A stretch of DNA of 33,872 bases, from NCBI GenBank assembly GCA_047606825.1, contig JASGDY010000027.1, forward strand, positions 1-33,872, read 5' to 3'. Positions 1 to 6,704 of this stretch are shown in pieces; within the stretch, counting starts at the first letter, position 1, and each line of letters opens with the position of its first letter. This DNA comes from Rhizosphaericola sp047606825 (GTDB lineage Bacteria; Bacteroidota; Bacteroidia; Chitinophagales; Chitinophagaceae). Below the pieces are notes generated by a model that had not been told where the DNA came from, did not search any database, and saw nothing but the letters and a program-made list of their open reading frames with translations. Made by a program: the position numbers and the translations under genes.

Positions 1-92
1 ATATCTTTCAATATTATATATTCTTTGGTTATATATATAATACTTTTATAGCTATAAAATGGAACCATCCCAGAAACAAAACCTTTATTAAC
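1..92. other. AT-rich intergenic edge, no gene seen
   Basis: Very AT-rich stretch with runs of alternating AT. No reading frame, RNA gene or clear promoter is supported. It leads into the first copy of the 101-bp repeat. Confidence 0.5.
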
Positions 93-93
93 T

Positions 94-194
94 ATTAATG
101 GGAGCAAGATATATGACCTATTAAGTTTTCTAAAACGCATAACCGGTAAGGGTTTATATTTCACACATAGGGCATAATTACCCAAACGATTAAT
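94..194. repeat. 101-bp MITE-like repeat, copy 1
   Basis: Identical over its whole length to 4435-4535 in the same orientation; identity extends one further base on each side (93-195 and 4434-4536). Its ends are short inverted repeats, ATTAATGG at the left and the complement of ATTAATCG at the right. Inside are two imperfect palindromes: one around ATAACC-ggtaa-GGGTTTAT and one around GGGCATAATTACCC. It has no coding capacity. It stops only a few bases from the right-end hairpin of the IS200-like element at 198-780. Copy 2 has inserted into an AraC-type gene, so the unit behaves as an independently mobile or mobilised short element. Confidence 0.75.
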
Positions 195-197
195 AAG

Positions 198-709
198 TCA
201 GAATGAACCTCCCCGAAGCAGAGCTTCGAGGTATCCAACCGCGACAATAATCTTATTCAAATAATCTAAGCTGAGAACTATGGACTTTCTTATATTCTTG
301 TTTATCTTTATCTTCCCCTGACCCAATATGTATTTCCGAATCATGTCCTCACTCGCATATTGCCCAACCGTATTCACATAGTAACCGCTCGTCCGAAATG
401 CACCTCCCCACAAATATTCCTTCACTTCCGGATGAAGGCGAAATATTTCCTTCGCCGTTATGATCTTCACAGCCTGCACTATTTCTTTCACACTAAGCAC
501 GGGAACGCTCTGTATCAAGAAATGAACATGGTTGTCATCCAAACTATTTCCACAAAATGAACCTCGTAACCTTCCGAAATCCGTTCACACACTGACACTA
601 ACGTATTTTCAACGCTTTCTGTCAAAACACTACGCCGATATTTTATCGGACATACCAAATGGTACAAAAACAGACTTTTGTTGTGGCACTTCAATATATG
701 TTCCCTCAT
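198..709 (-). pseudogene. tnpA: IS200-family TnpA transposase, frameshifted
   Basis: The N-terminal part (515-709) and C-terminal part (198-542) lie in different frames and together make a normal-sized Y1 transposase. The first piece starts MREHILKCHNKSLFLYHLV and runs to VHFVEI. The second carries the HUH motif HVHFLIQ and, near its end, RKYILGQ with the presumed catalytic tyrosine. The switch lies at about 541-550, where one base appears to be missing before the DDNHVHF segment. The tail of the C-terminal piece (GYLEALLRGGSF) is encoded by the right-end hairpin itself. A sequencing error cannot be excluded, but as written the product would be inactive. Confidence 0.8.
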
Positions 710-780
710 CCCAACAAAGATAAACGCTCATACTGACCCCGATGCAGAGCATCGAGGAATTCTTTAGATTAAAATTTATC
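198..780 (-). mobile_element. IS200/IS605-type insertion sequence, decayed
   Basis: A frameshifted tnpA is flanked by two near-identical subterminal hairpins. One has stem CGAAGC-AGA-GCTTCG at 214-228 (downstream of tnpA, right end) and the other CGATGC-AGA-GCATCG at 740-754 (upstream, left end). Paired subterminal hairpins without long terminal inverted repeats are the hallmark of IS200/IS605 elements, which move as single-stranded DNA. No tnpB is present, so this is the IS200-like, transposase-only form. The exact outer ends are not certain; they are probably near 200 and 770-780. Confidence 0.75.
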
Positions 781-824
781 ACCTAAGCGAATTGCAGATT
801 TTTATGCAACGTATTATAGTATAA

Positions 825-860
825 AAACCAAAAGCCCTGATATATCAAGGCTTTTGGTTT
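825..860. terminator. bidirectional terminator downstream of gyrB
   Basis: Arms AAACCAAAAGCC (825-836) and GGCTTTTGGTTT (849-860) pair perfectly. The loop is itself largely self-complementary (TGATATATCA). Read on the minus strand, the second arm is followed by a run of T, which suits termination of gyrB. Confidence 0.75.
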
Positions 861-867
861 ATTTGTT

Positions 868-913
868 TTCCGCAAAGTCCCTGCTGCAAGCCGGAGACTG
901 TGCGAAGAAGAAG
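868..913. repeat. degenerate relative of the ~140-bp intergenic repeat core
   Basis: The segment reads TTCCGCAAAGTCCCTGCTGC and then CCGGAGACTGTGCG followed by AAGAAGAA. This matches the GC-palindrome core plus the GAGAAGAA tail of the full copies at 9971, 21316 and 28371. The outer arms are missing. Confidence 0.4.
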
Positions 914-936
914 AGCGTTTTTTCCTTTTTACTTTT

Positions 937-2925
937 TTAAACGTCCAGCTTGGCGTAGCGGGCGTTTTCTTCAATGAACTGACGGCGCGGAGCGACTTCA
1001 TCACCCATCAACATGCTGAATACATAGTCTGCACTAGCAGCACTTTCCAGTGTCACCTGTTTCAGGGTTCTCTTTGAAGGATCCATGGTTGTCTGCCAGA
1101 GTTGTTCGGCGTTCATTTCACCCAAACCTTTGTAACGCTGTACACTTACGCTGTCGTCTTTTCCTTTACCTATTTTGGCGACCAACTCCTTACGTTGTTC
1201 TTCGTTGTAGGCGTATTCCTGCTCCTTGCCTTTTTTCACGAGGTACAATGGCGGCTGCGCAAGGAATACGTGCCCAAGTTCCAACAAGGTTTTCATGTAA
1301 CGGTAGATGAACGTCAATATCAACGTAGCGATATGGCTACCATCAACATCGGCATCGGTCATGATGATAAGCTTGTGGTACCTGATTTTGGAGGTATTGA
1401 GTGCTTTGGGATCCTCGGGCGTACCGATGGTGACACCCATCGCGGCAAACATATTGCGGATTTCCTCGTTTTCGTAGATTTTATGCTCCATCGCTTTTTC
1501 CACGTTGAGGATTTTACCTCTGAGCGGCATGATGGCCTGGATGTTCCTGTCACGTCCCTGCTTGGCGGTACCGCCTGCGGAGTCCCCTTCCACAAGAAAG
1601 AGTTCGCATTTTTCTGGGTCGCGTTCGCTACAGTCGGCGAGCTTGCCGGGTAGGCCGCTACCGCTCAAGGCACTCTTGCGCTGTATTTTTTCGCGGGCGT
1701 TCTTGGCTGCGACACGCGCCTGTGCCGCGAGGATGACTTTGCTGATGATGTTTTTGGCATCGCGGGGATTTTCTTCCAAAAAGTTTTCCAACGCACGGGC
1801 GACGGTCGTCTGCACGACGCCGCTCACCTCGTTGTTGCCGAGTTTGGTCTTGGTCTGACCCTCAAACTGCGGTTCGGGAACTTTGACGGAAATGATGGCA
1901 CTGAGACCTTCGCGGAAGTCGTCGCCTTCAATCTGGACTTTTGCTTTTTCAAACAACTTTTCCTTTTCACCGTAATTCTTGAACACTCGGGTCAGTGCCT
2001 GACGGAAACCCGTCACGTGCGTACCGCCCTCTATCGTATTGATATTGTTGACGTAGGAATAGATATGCTCCTTGAAATCGTCATTGTAAATCAATGCCAC
2101 TTCCACCGTCACGTTGGACGGCTCGTCATAACCGTCAACATACAAAACGTTGGGAATCAATGGCGAACGTCCAGCAGTTCCATCCAATAACTTGATATAT
2201 TCGATAATGCCGCCTTCGCTGTAGAACGTTTCGGAAAAAGTCGCGCCCGTCTCGGGGTCTTTTTCGCGGAGGTCGTTGAGTGTGATGCTGATACCTCTGT
2301 TGAGGTAAGCCAGCTCGCGGAGACGGTTTTCAAGAATGGTTCTTTTAAACGTAGTCGTCAAGGTAAAAATGGACGCATCCGGCCAGAAATGCTGCGTGGT
2401 GCCTGTGCGGTCGGACACACCGATTTCGCGGACGGAATATTGGGGTACGCCACAGTTAAATTCCTGTTCGAAAATCTTTCCTTCACGATATACAACGGTG
2501 TGCATGTGCGTGCTCAACGCATTGACGCAACTCACACCCACGCCGTGCAGACCACCGGAAACCTTGTAGCTGCCCTTGTCGAACTTACCGCCGGCATGCA
2601 GCACGGTCATGACAATCTCAAGCGCACTTTTGTTTTCTTTGGTGTTGATGCCCGTCGGGATGCCGCGACCGTCGTCTTCGACGACAATCGAGTTGTCCTC
2701 GCAAATTGTAACGATGATATTTTTACAATAACCGGCAAGCGCCTCGTCAATGGAGTTGTCGACTACTTCGTACACAAGGTGGTGAAGCCCTTTTTCGCCC
2801 ACATCGCCGATATACATCGCGGGCCTCTTACGTACCGCTTCCAAACCTTCCAAAACCTGGATACTATCAGCACCATAACCGCCTTGGTTGGCGGTCGTGT
2901 TCTCGTTCAAATTTTCTTGGCTCAT
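937..2925 (-). CDS. gyrB: DNA gyrase subunit B
   Basis: ATP-dependent negative supercoiling subunit of type IIA topoisomerase, acting with GyrA. In order, the 662-residue protein shows: the GHKL ATPase (RPAMYIGD at 34-41; HHLVYEVVDNSIDEA with Glu53 and Asn57; GGLHGVGVSCVNALS), the transducer domain with QTKTKLGN, and the TOPRIM domain (LVEGDSAGG with Glu446; MTDADVDGSH with Asp524, Asp526, Asp528). The C-terminus contains QRYKGLGEMN. PLRGKILNVEKA and the QRYKGLGEMN form favour GyrB over ParE. The length is normal for bacteria without the large Gram-negative TOPRIM insertion. It is transcribed alone, from a promoter near 2966-2997 to a hairpin terminator at 825-860. Confidence 0.97.
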   Translation of the reverse strand: MSQENLNENTTANQGGYGADSIQVLEGLEAVRKRPAMYIGDVGEKGLHHLVYEVVDNSIDEALAGYCKNIIVTICEDNSIVVEDDGRGIPTGINTKENKSALEIVMTVLHAGGKFDKGSYKVSGGLHGVGVSCVNALSTHMHTVVYREGKIFEQEFNCGVPQYSVREIGVSDRTGTTQHFWPDASIFTLTTTFKRTILENRLRELAYLNRGISITLNDLREKDPETGATFSETFYSEGGIIEYIKLLDGTAGRSPLIPNVLYVDGYDEPSNVTVEVALIYNDDFKEHIYSYVNNINTIEGGTHVTGFRQALTRVFKNYGEKEKLFEKAKVQIEGDDFREGLSAIISVKVPEPQFEGQTKTKLGNNEVSGVVQTTVARALENFLEENPRDAKNIISKVILAAQARVAAKNAREKIQRKSALSGSGLPGKLADCSERDPEKCELFLVEGDSAGGTAKQGRDRNIQAIMPLRGKILNVEKAMEHKIYENEEIRNMFAAMGVTIGTPEDPKALNTSKIRYHKLIIMTDADVDGSHIATLILTFIYRYMKTLLELGHVFLAQPPLYLVKKGKEQEYAYNEEQRKELVAKIGKGKDDSVSVQRYKGLGEMNAEQLWQTTMDPSKRTLKQVTLESAASADYVFSMLMGDEVAPRRQFIEENARYAKLDV

Positions 2926-2965
2926 ATTTTATTTTGATGTCGCTGTCGTTCTGTCGGACAGGCAT

Positions 2966-2997
2966 GCGAAGTTAACGCTTTTTGGGCAGTTTTGCAA
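2966..2997 (-). promoter_or_regulatory. gyrB promoter, Bacteroidota type
   Basis: On the minus strand a TTG (2995-2997) is followed after 20 bases by TAACTTCGC (2966-2974). This is close to the Bacteroidota -33 TTTG / -7 TAnnTTTG pattern. The start codon lies about 40 bases downstream. Confidence 0.5.
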
Positions 2998-3260
2998 GGG
3001 TTTTATGGCTGTTTTGTCCACATTATGGCGCGTTTTTGAGGATAACCTTGCTTGTATCGCGCAGGGGAGGGTATCACGTTTCGGGGCTTTGCAAAGTGGC
3101 GGAAAATAGCAGTGGAAAGCTTCGATTTGGACGAAACGTAGCAAAAGCCAATACAATTGGCTTTTGCGGATTACGAAGCGCAAACCTTCAATTGAGCAGT
3201 TACTCCGCCATTATGCAAAACCCTTGTTGTGGGCGGTACTACTCTTTTAGAGCAATAAGA
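2975..3260. other. gyrB upstream intergenic region with a long hairpin
   Basis: No gene is supported here. The region holds the gyrB promoter and a strong inverted repeat at 3141-3167: arms GCAAAAGCCAAT and ATTGGCTTTTGC with a 3-base loop. It can be extended by GCTTCG (3119-3124) pairing with CGAAGC (3174-3179), leaving an asymmetric internal loop. No T-tract follows it directly, so terminator function is uncertain. Confidence 0.5.
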
Positions 3261-3292
3261 AAACGGATTGAAATTTCACCCTCAATCCGTTT
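3261..3292 (-). terminator. terminator downstream of the PEBP-like gene
   Basis: Arms AAACGGATTGA (3261-3271) and TCAATCCGTTT (3282-3292) pair perfectly around a 10-base loop. On the minus strand the hairpin starts a few bases after the stop codon at 3304 and is followed by TTTTCTTA. Confidence 0.65.
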
Positions 3293-3303
3293 AGTTTTCC
3301 TCT

Positions 3304-3852
3304 TTATCGTTTGTAATAGACGACTATACTTGCTTTGGCCAATGTCTGATTCCAAAGGTTGAAACCAACAATTGCAGGATTTATATTTTCGTCCAACCCT
3401 AATTTGTCGGTTTTTAAGGCGTAAACTGTGATTATATATTGATGAAACCCATGCCCTTCGGGTGGACAAGGCCCTCCAAATCCTTTGATTCCGTAGTCTG
3501 TCAGGCTCTGAATGGCTCCTTTGGGGGCTAAATTTAGTTTGGCATTTCCTGCGTTAGTTACCAATTCGTTTACGTTTGCAGGAATATCAAATACAACCCA
3601 ATGCCAAAATCCGCTTCCTGTCGGTGCATCAGGGTCGTACATGGTAACAGCAAAACTCTTTGTTCCTTCAGGTGCATTTTTCCAGGACAATTGGGGCGAT
3701 TGATTGTCCCCCGAACAGCCAAACCCGTTGAACTCTTGTGTTTTAGTTGCTTCTCCACCCAAATCTTTACTTGATAAAGTAAATGTTTTTTGTCCGAAAA
3801 GTGCTGTTGAGAAAATCAAAGGCAACACTAAAATCAAATTTGCTTTTTTCAT
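3304..3852 (-). CDS. YbhB/YbcL family (PEBP, Raf kinase inhibitor-like) exported protein
   Basis: Phosphatidylethanolamine-binding-protein fold; the bacterial members' ligand is not generally known. Start chosen at MKKANLILVLPLIF because it gives a clean signal peptide (basic MKK, hydrophobic core, STALFG-Q), so the protein is probably periplasmic. Family signatures are visible: YDPDAPTG with FWHWVVFDIP in the middle, and GFGGPCPPEGHGFHQY with VYAL towards the C-terminus. The 182-residue length fits. It follows the broken AraC-type gene on the same strand by 87 bases, which suggests the regulator once controlled it. Both are visibly more AT-rich than gyrB and marC, pointing to acquisition from elsewhere. 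Confidence 0.88.
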   Translation of the reverse strand: MKKANLILVLPLIFSTALFGQKTFTLSSKDLGGEATKTQEFNGFGCSGDNQSPQLSWKNAPEGTKSFAVTMYDPDAPTGSGFWHWVVFDIPANVNELVTNAGNAKLNLAPKGAIQSLTDYGIKGFGGPCPPEGHGFHQYIITVYALKTDKLGLDENINPAIVGFNLWNQTLAKASIVVYYKR

Positions 3853-3939
3853 TTTATGACGATTTAAAATCTTTAGCAAAATTAGGTTCAGCAATGCCAA
3901 ATAAATTTAGAGCAATGTTCAAAAACTGTTGCCAAAAGC

Positions 3940-4877
3940 TCATTTTTTATGGTGCTGTTTTGGCGTAACTCCATACTTCGATTTATAAGCCTGAATGAAG
4001 CTCGATAAATTATCATAACCAACCTCAAAATAAATTTTGGACGAACTTTTTTGCTCTTGATTGAGTAAATAATGAGCGTATTCCAGTCTCTTGTTTTGAA
4101 ACCATTTGATAGGCGATTCGGAATAATGTTTCTCAAATTCTCTCTTCGATGTGGACACACTCATACCACATAAAAAGGCTAATTCCTTTAAAGTCAGTTT
4201 GCTCAATTGGTTCATTTCAACGGTTTGGATAAATTTTTGTGCCGTATCGTTACTACTTTCTGCTAGCGAATACAGAAAATCAGTTCCGTATATTTCTGTC
4301 AGATAAAGCATTATCTCTTCAAATTTAACCTCAAGTAATTTCTTTTGTATGTTTTTTGATAATTTGGAAATGTCCAATAGGCTATTTATAAAACGTTGGA
4401 CAAATTCATCATAATCAAATGAGTAAACAGATTTATTAATGGGAGCAAGATATATGACCTATTAAGTTTTCTAAAACGCATAACCGGTAAGGGTTTATAT
4501 TTCACACATAGGGCATAATTACCCAAACGATTAATATGTTCGGTCTGTTCAATTTTATTCAGCTCGGCTTTTCGGATAAATTTTAGTAAAATTTCGTTTG
4601 TGAAAAACAAAAGTACGCTTCTGTAACTTCTGGTATGTGAGAGTTTCTCAGTCATCAGACAATGTCCGGATTTCATTATGAGAAATTTGGAATTGTCGAT
4701 TGATAAAGCAGAATTGTCAAAAATAACTTCTTTAGTTCCTTCGGTCAAGAAACTAAATGTATTTTGATTTAGGATGATTTTTTGTTTGGCTACTTCTTGC
4801 GAACTGTGATAATCAAAAACCTGAACAGGTTGTGAAGTCCCTAAATTTAATTCGTCAGGAAGCGTAATTGTTTTCAT
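3940..4877 (-). pseudogene. AraC-family transcriptional regulator, interrupted by a 101-bp insertion
   Basis: The N-terminal sensor half reads from ATG at 4877 to His114 (codon ending at 4536). A 101-bp repeat (4435-4535) then shifts the frame and leads to a stop at 4386. The DNA-binding half resumes at 4434 and runs to the stop at 3940. Removing the 101 bp joins EQTEH to KSVYSFDYDEF in frame and gives a 278-residue protein, the usual AraC-family size. The C-terminal half has both helix-turn-helix regions (LTLKELAFLCGMSVSTSKREF and KIYFEVGYDNLSSFIQAYK, ending GVTPKQHHKK). Without the insertion it would probably regulate the PEBP-like gene just downstream. As it stands it encodes two fragments; an internal start could still yield the HTH half (3940-4377). 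Confidence 0.88.
4435..4535. repeat. 101-bp MITE-like repeat, copy 2, inside the AraC-type gene
   Basis: Exact copy of 94-194 in the same orientation. Its boundaries can be fixed because the host gene is coding: deleting 4435-4535 restores the AraC reading frame with no lost or extra codon, so there is no evident target-site duplication. Its ends are short inverted repeats (ATTAAT). Confidence 0.8.
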
Positions 4878-5012
4878 TTAACCTCTTACTTTGTTTTACG
4901 CACTTTCGTGGAAATGTATTGCCCACAACAACAATCCTTTATCCCCGCAATTTATCGGGCAAACAACCACCCTTCGATACATTCTGATTTCCGGAGACTG
5001 CCCACACCACTC

Positions 5013-5612
5013 CTACTTCCCAAACGCCGCTAAGTTTGTGGAGAATATTTTCACCGCCATTGCCAGCAGCACGACACCAAAAAACTTTCGGATGGCAATC
5101 ATCCCGCCATGTCCCAGTACACGCTGGATCCATCCCAAAGATTTCAATACAAGATAGACCAACGCTAAGTTGATGACAATACCCAATATGATGTAAATCC
5201 TGTCATAGTTTGCCTTTAGGGACATAATCGTAGTCAGCGAAGCCGTTCCGGCAATGATGGGAAAAGCAATCGGGACAATGGCGCCGGCCTTGATACTTGC
5301 CTTGTTATTGCCACCGTCCCCCTTGAAAATCTCATGCCCCAGCACCATCTCCAACCCCAACAGAAACAACACGATGGCGCCAGCTACCGCAAACGACTGG
5401 ATGGTCAGGCCAAACATATTGAGCAGGAACTGCCCGATAAACAGGAACGAAAGCATAATGACCGCGGAATACAGGACGATGCGCTTCTCGTCCAGACCAC
5501 CCATTTTTTGTTTGTAAGTAATAAACAACGGAACAGAGCCGATGACATCAATAACGGCAAAAAGGGTAAACACCACAGTGATGAGTTGATCGAAATTAAA
5601 ATGCATGGCCAT
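5013..5612 (-). CDS. MarC/NAAT-family integral membrane protein
   Basis: 199-residue inner-membrane protein with about six hydrophobic segments. They begin with LITVVFTLFAVIDVIGSVPLF and include FAVAGAIVLFLLGLEMVLG and the conserved PIAFPIIAGTASLTTIM segment. This is the MarC family layout; the name comes from the E. coli mar locus, but transport substrate and role are unsettled, so no function beyond membrane protein is claimed. The length is normal. It is transcribed away from the TPR lipoprotein gene, with only 68 bases between the two start codons. Confidence 0.88.
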   Translation of the reverse strand: MAMHFNFDQLITVVFTLFAVIDVIGSVPLFITYKQKMGGLDEKRIVLYSAVIMLSFLFIGQFLLNMFGLTIQSFAVAGAIVLFLLGLEMVLGHEIFKGDGGNNKASIKAGAIVPIAFPIIAGTASLTTIMSLKANYDRIYIILGIVINLALVYLVLKSLGWIQRVLGHGGMIAIRKFFGVVLLAMAVKIFSTNLAAFGK

Positions 5613-5627
5613 ATCTTTTAGAAGACC

Positions 5628-5636
5628 GCAAAGTTA
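5628..5636 (-). promoter_or_regulatory. -7 box of marC-family gene
   Basis: The minus strand reads TAACTTTGC, a full TAnnTTTG match, about 16 bases before the start codon. It lies within the likely -33 region of the divergent lipoprotein promoter. Confidence 0.5.
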
Positions 5637-5668
5637 CGATGATATTTCCGATACCTTGGTCAAATCAG

Positions 5669-5677
5669 TACCTTTGC
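5669..5677 (+). promoter_or_regulatory. -7 box of TPR lipoprotein gene
   Basis: TACCTTTGC ends 3 bases before the ATG at 5681. A TTTC about 20 bases upstream could serve as the -33 box. The expected transcription start falls on or next to the start codon. Confidence 0.5.
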
Positions 5678-5680
5678 GGA

Positions 5681-6505
5681 ATGAACAAATTATTACCGCT
5701 TTTGACGGCGGCACTATTGGGCGGTTTTCTATTTTCCTGCAAAAACAAGGCAGAAAAAGCAGATACTGACAACACAAAAGAAATCGTCTACACGGACGAA
5801 CTAAAAGAATGGATGCGGCTTTTGGAAACCAACCCTGACAGCAACGGACTACGTTTCAAGATCGCGACAACCCTCGACAGCATCCGAGACTATAAAGCCG
5901 CACTGTCCCAAATGGACAGCCTCATCAAAAGAGACAGCGCCAACTATGCCTTTGCCTTTACCAAAGGAAAAATCTACCAAGATGCGGGGGATACCACCAA
6001 CGCCATCGCCTACTATCAAAAAGCACTAAAAATATATCCCGCTCCGGAGGGCATGCTCTTCCTTGCCAACCTGCTGGCAGAAACCAAAAATCCCGAATCC
6101 CTAAACATCGTCCAGCAGGTAAAAAGCCTGCGCCTGGGCTCTTCGGACAATGCCAACTGCGATTTCATCGCCGGGGTATATTATGCCAGGGTGGACGATA
6201 CGACCAAGGCCATCAGAAGCCTGGATCTGGCGTTGAACCAAGACTATACGTTGATGCCTGCATACATTGAAAAAGGCTTGGTCTATTTCGACCGCAAAAA
6301 TTATCCACGTGCGTTGGACATATTCCGTTTTGCGTCACAAGTCAACCATCTCTATGCCGACGCCTACTACTATATGGCAAGAAGCTATGAAATGATGGGG
6401 CAGAAAGACAGTGCTATCCTACGGTTCCAACAGGCGTATAGCTTGGACAACAGTATGGAAGAGGCAACGGCAGGACTGAAAAGGTTGGGCGCAAGCAGCA
6501 AATGA
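5681..6505 (+). CDS. TPR-repeat lipoprotein
   Basis: 274 residues from the chosen ATG (MNKLLPLLTAALLGG), which gives a signal peptide ending in a lipobox (FLFSC). The mature protein is therefore anchored to a membrane and probably faces the periplasm. An upstream in-frame ATG would overlap the promoter and spoil the signal peptide. From about residue 75 onward there are tetratricopeptide-type repeats: YAFAFTKGKIYQDAGDTTNAI, PAYIEKGLVYFDRKNYPRAL and YADAYYYMARSYEMMGQKDSA, with spacing near 34 residues. TPR proteins act as protein-protein scaffolds; the partner cannot be inferred here. Related genes occur widely in Bacteroidota. Confidence 0.85.
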   Translation: MNKLLPLLTAALLGGFLFSCKNKAEKADTDNTKEIVYTDELKEWMRLLETNPDSNGLRFKIATTLDSIRDYKAALSQMDSLIKRDSANYAFAFTKGKIYQDAGDTTNAIAYYQKALKIYPAPEGMLFLANLLAETKNPESLNIVQQVKSLRLGSSDNANCDFIAGVYYARVDDTTKAIRSLDLALNQDYTLMPAYIEKGLVYFDRKNYPRALDIFRFASQVNHLYADAYYYMARSYEMMGQKDSAILRFQQAYSLDNSMEEATAGLKRLGASSK

Positions 6506-6513
6506 CGGAGCAT

Positions 6514-6605
6514 ATTTTCGCTGGCGGCTGGAGACACCATGCGAGTGGACTTGCTAGCAGTCAGTGTCCTCACCGACCCGCCAAGGATAGGTAATTAGCG
6601 AAAAT
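6514..6605. repeat. 92-bp element bounded by 9-bp inverted repeats
   Basis: The ends ATTTTCGCT (6514-6522) and AGCGAAAAT (6597-6605) are exact inverted repeats. Inside are GGCGGCTGGAGACACC and GTGTCCTCACCGACCCGCC, which form a second imperfect pairing. The GTGTCCTCACCGACC string is shared with the palindromes at 10111 and 31884. It lies between the TPR lipoprotein and tsaD and could act as a structured 3' end or a REP-like unit. Confidence 0.45.
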
Positions 6606-6676
6606 TTGAACTATTCTAAACGAAGGCAAACACACTCCAGATGCGAAGCCCCATATCACGGCGTTTCGCTTTTCTA

Positions 6677-6684
6677 TACCTTTG
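6677..6684 (+). promoter_or_regulatory. -7 box of tsaD
   Basis: TACCTTTG lies 20 bases before the GTG start at 6705. This supports the GTG over an upstream extension, which would be outside the transcript. Confidence 0.45.
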
Positions 6685-6704
6685 CCCCAAAAAGGAATGC
6701 AACA

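Noticed and set aside
1102..1653. 183-codon open frame on the plus strand
   Set aside because: Antisense to gyrB, which has all its motifs; the frame shows no recognisable protein.
937..2925. ParE (topoisomerase IV) instead of GyrB
   Set aside because: PLRGKILNVEKA and QRYKGLGEMN forms are those of GyrB, and no parC-like gene adjoins.
4386..4877. The N-terminal AraC piece as an independent 163-residue gene
   Set aside because: Its last ~49 residues are encoded by the inserted repeat and an out-of-frame piece of the original gene, so it is a product of the disruption.
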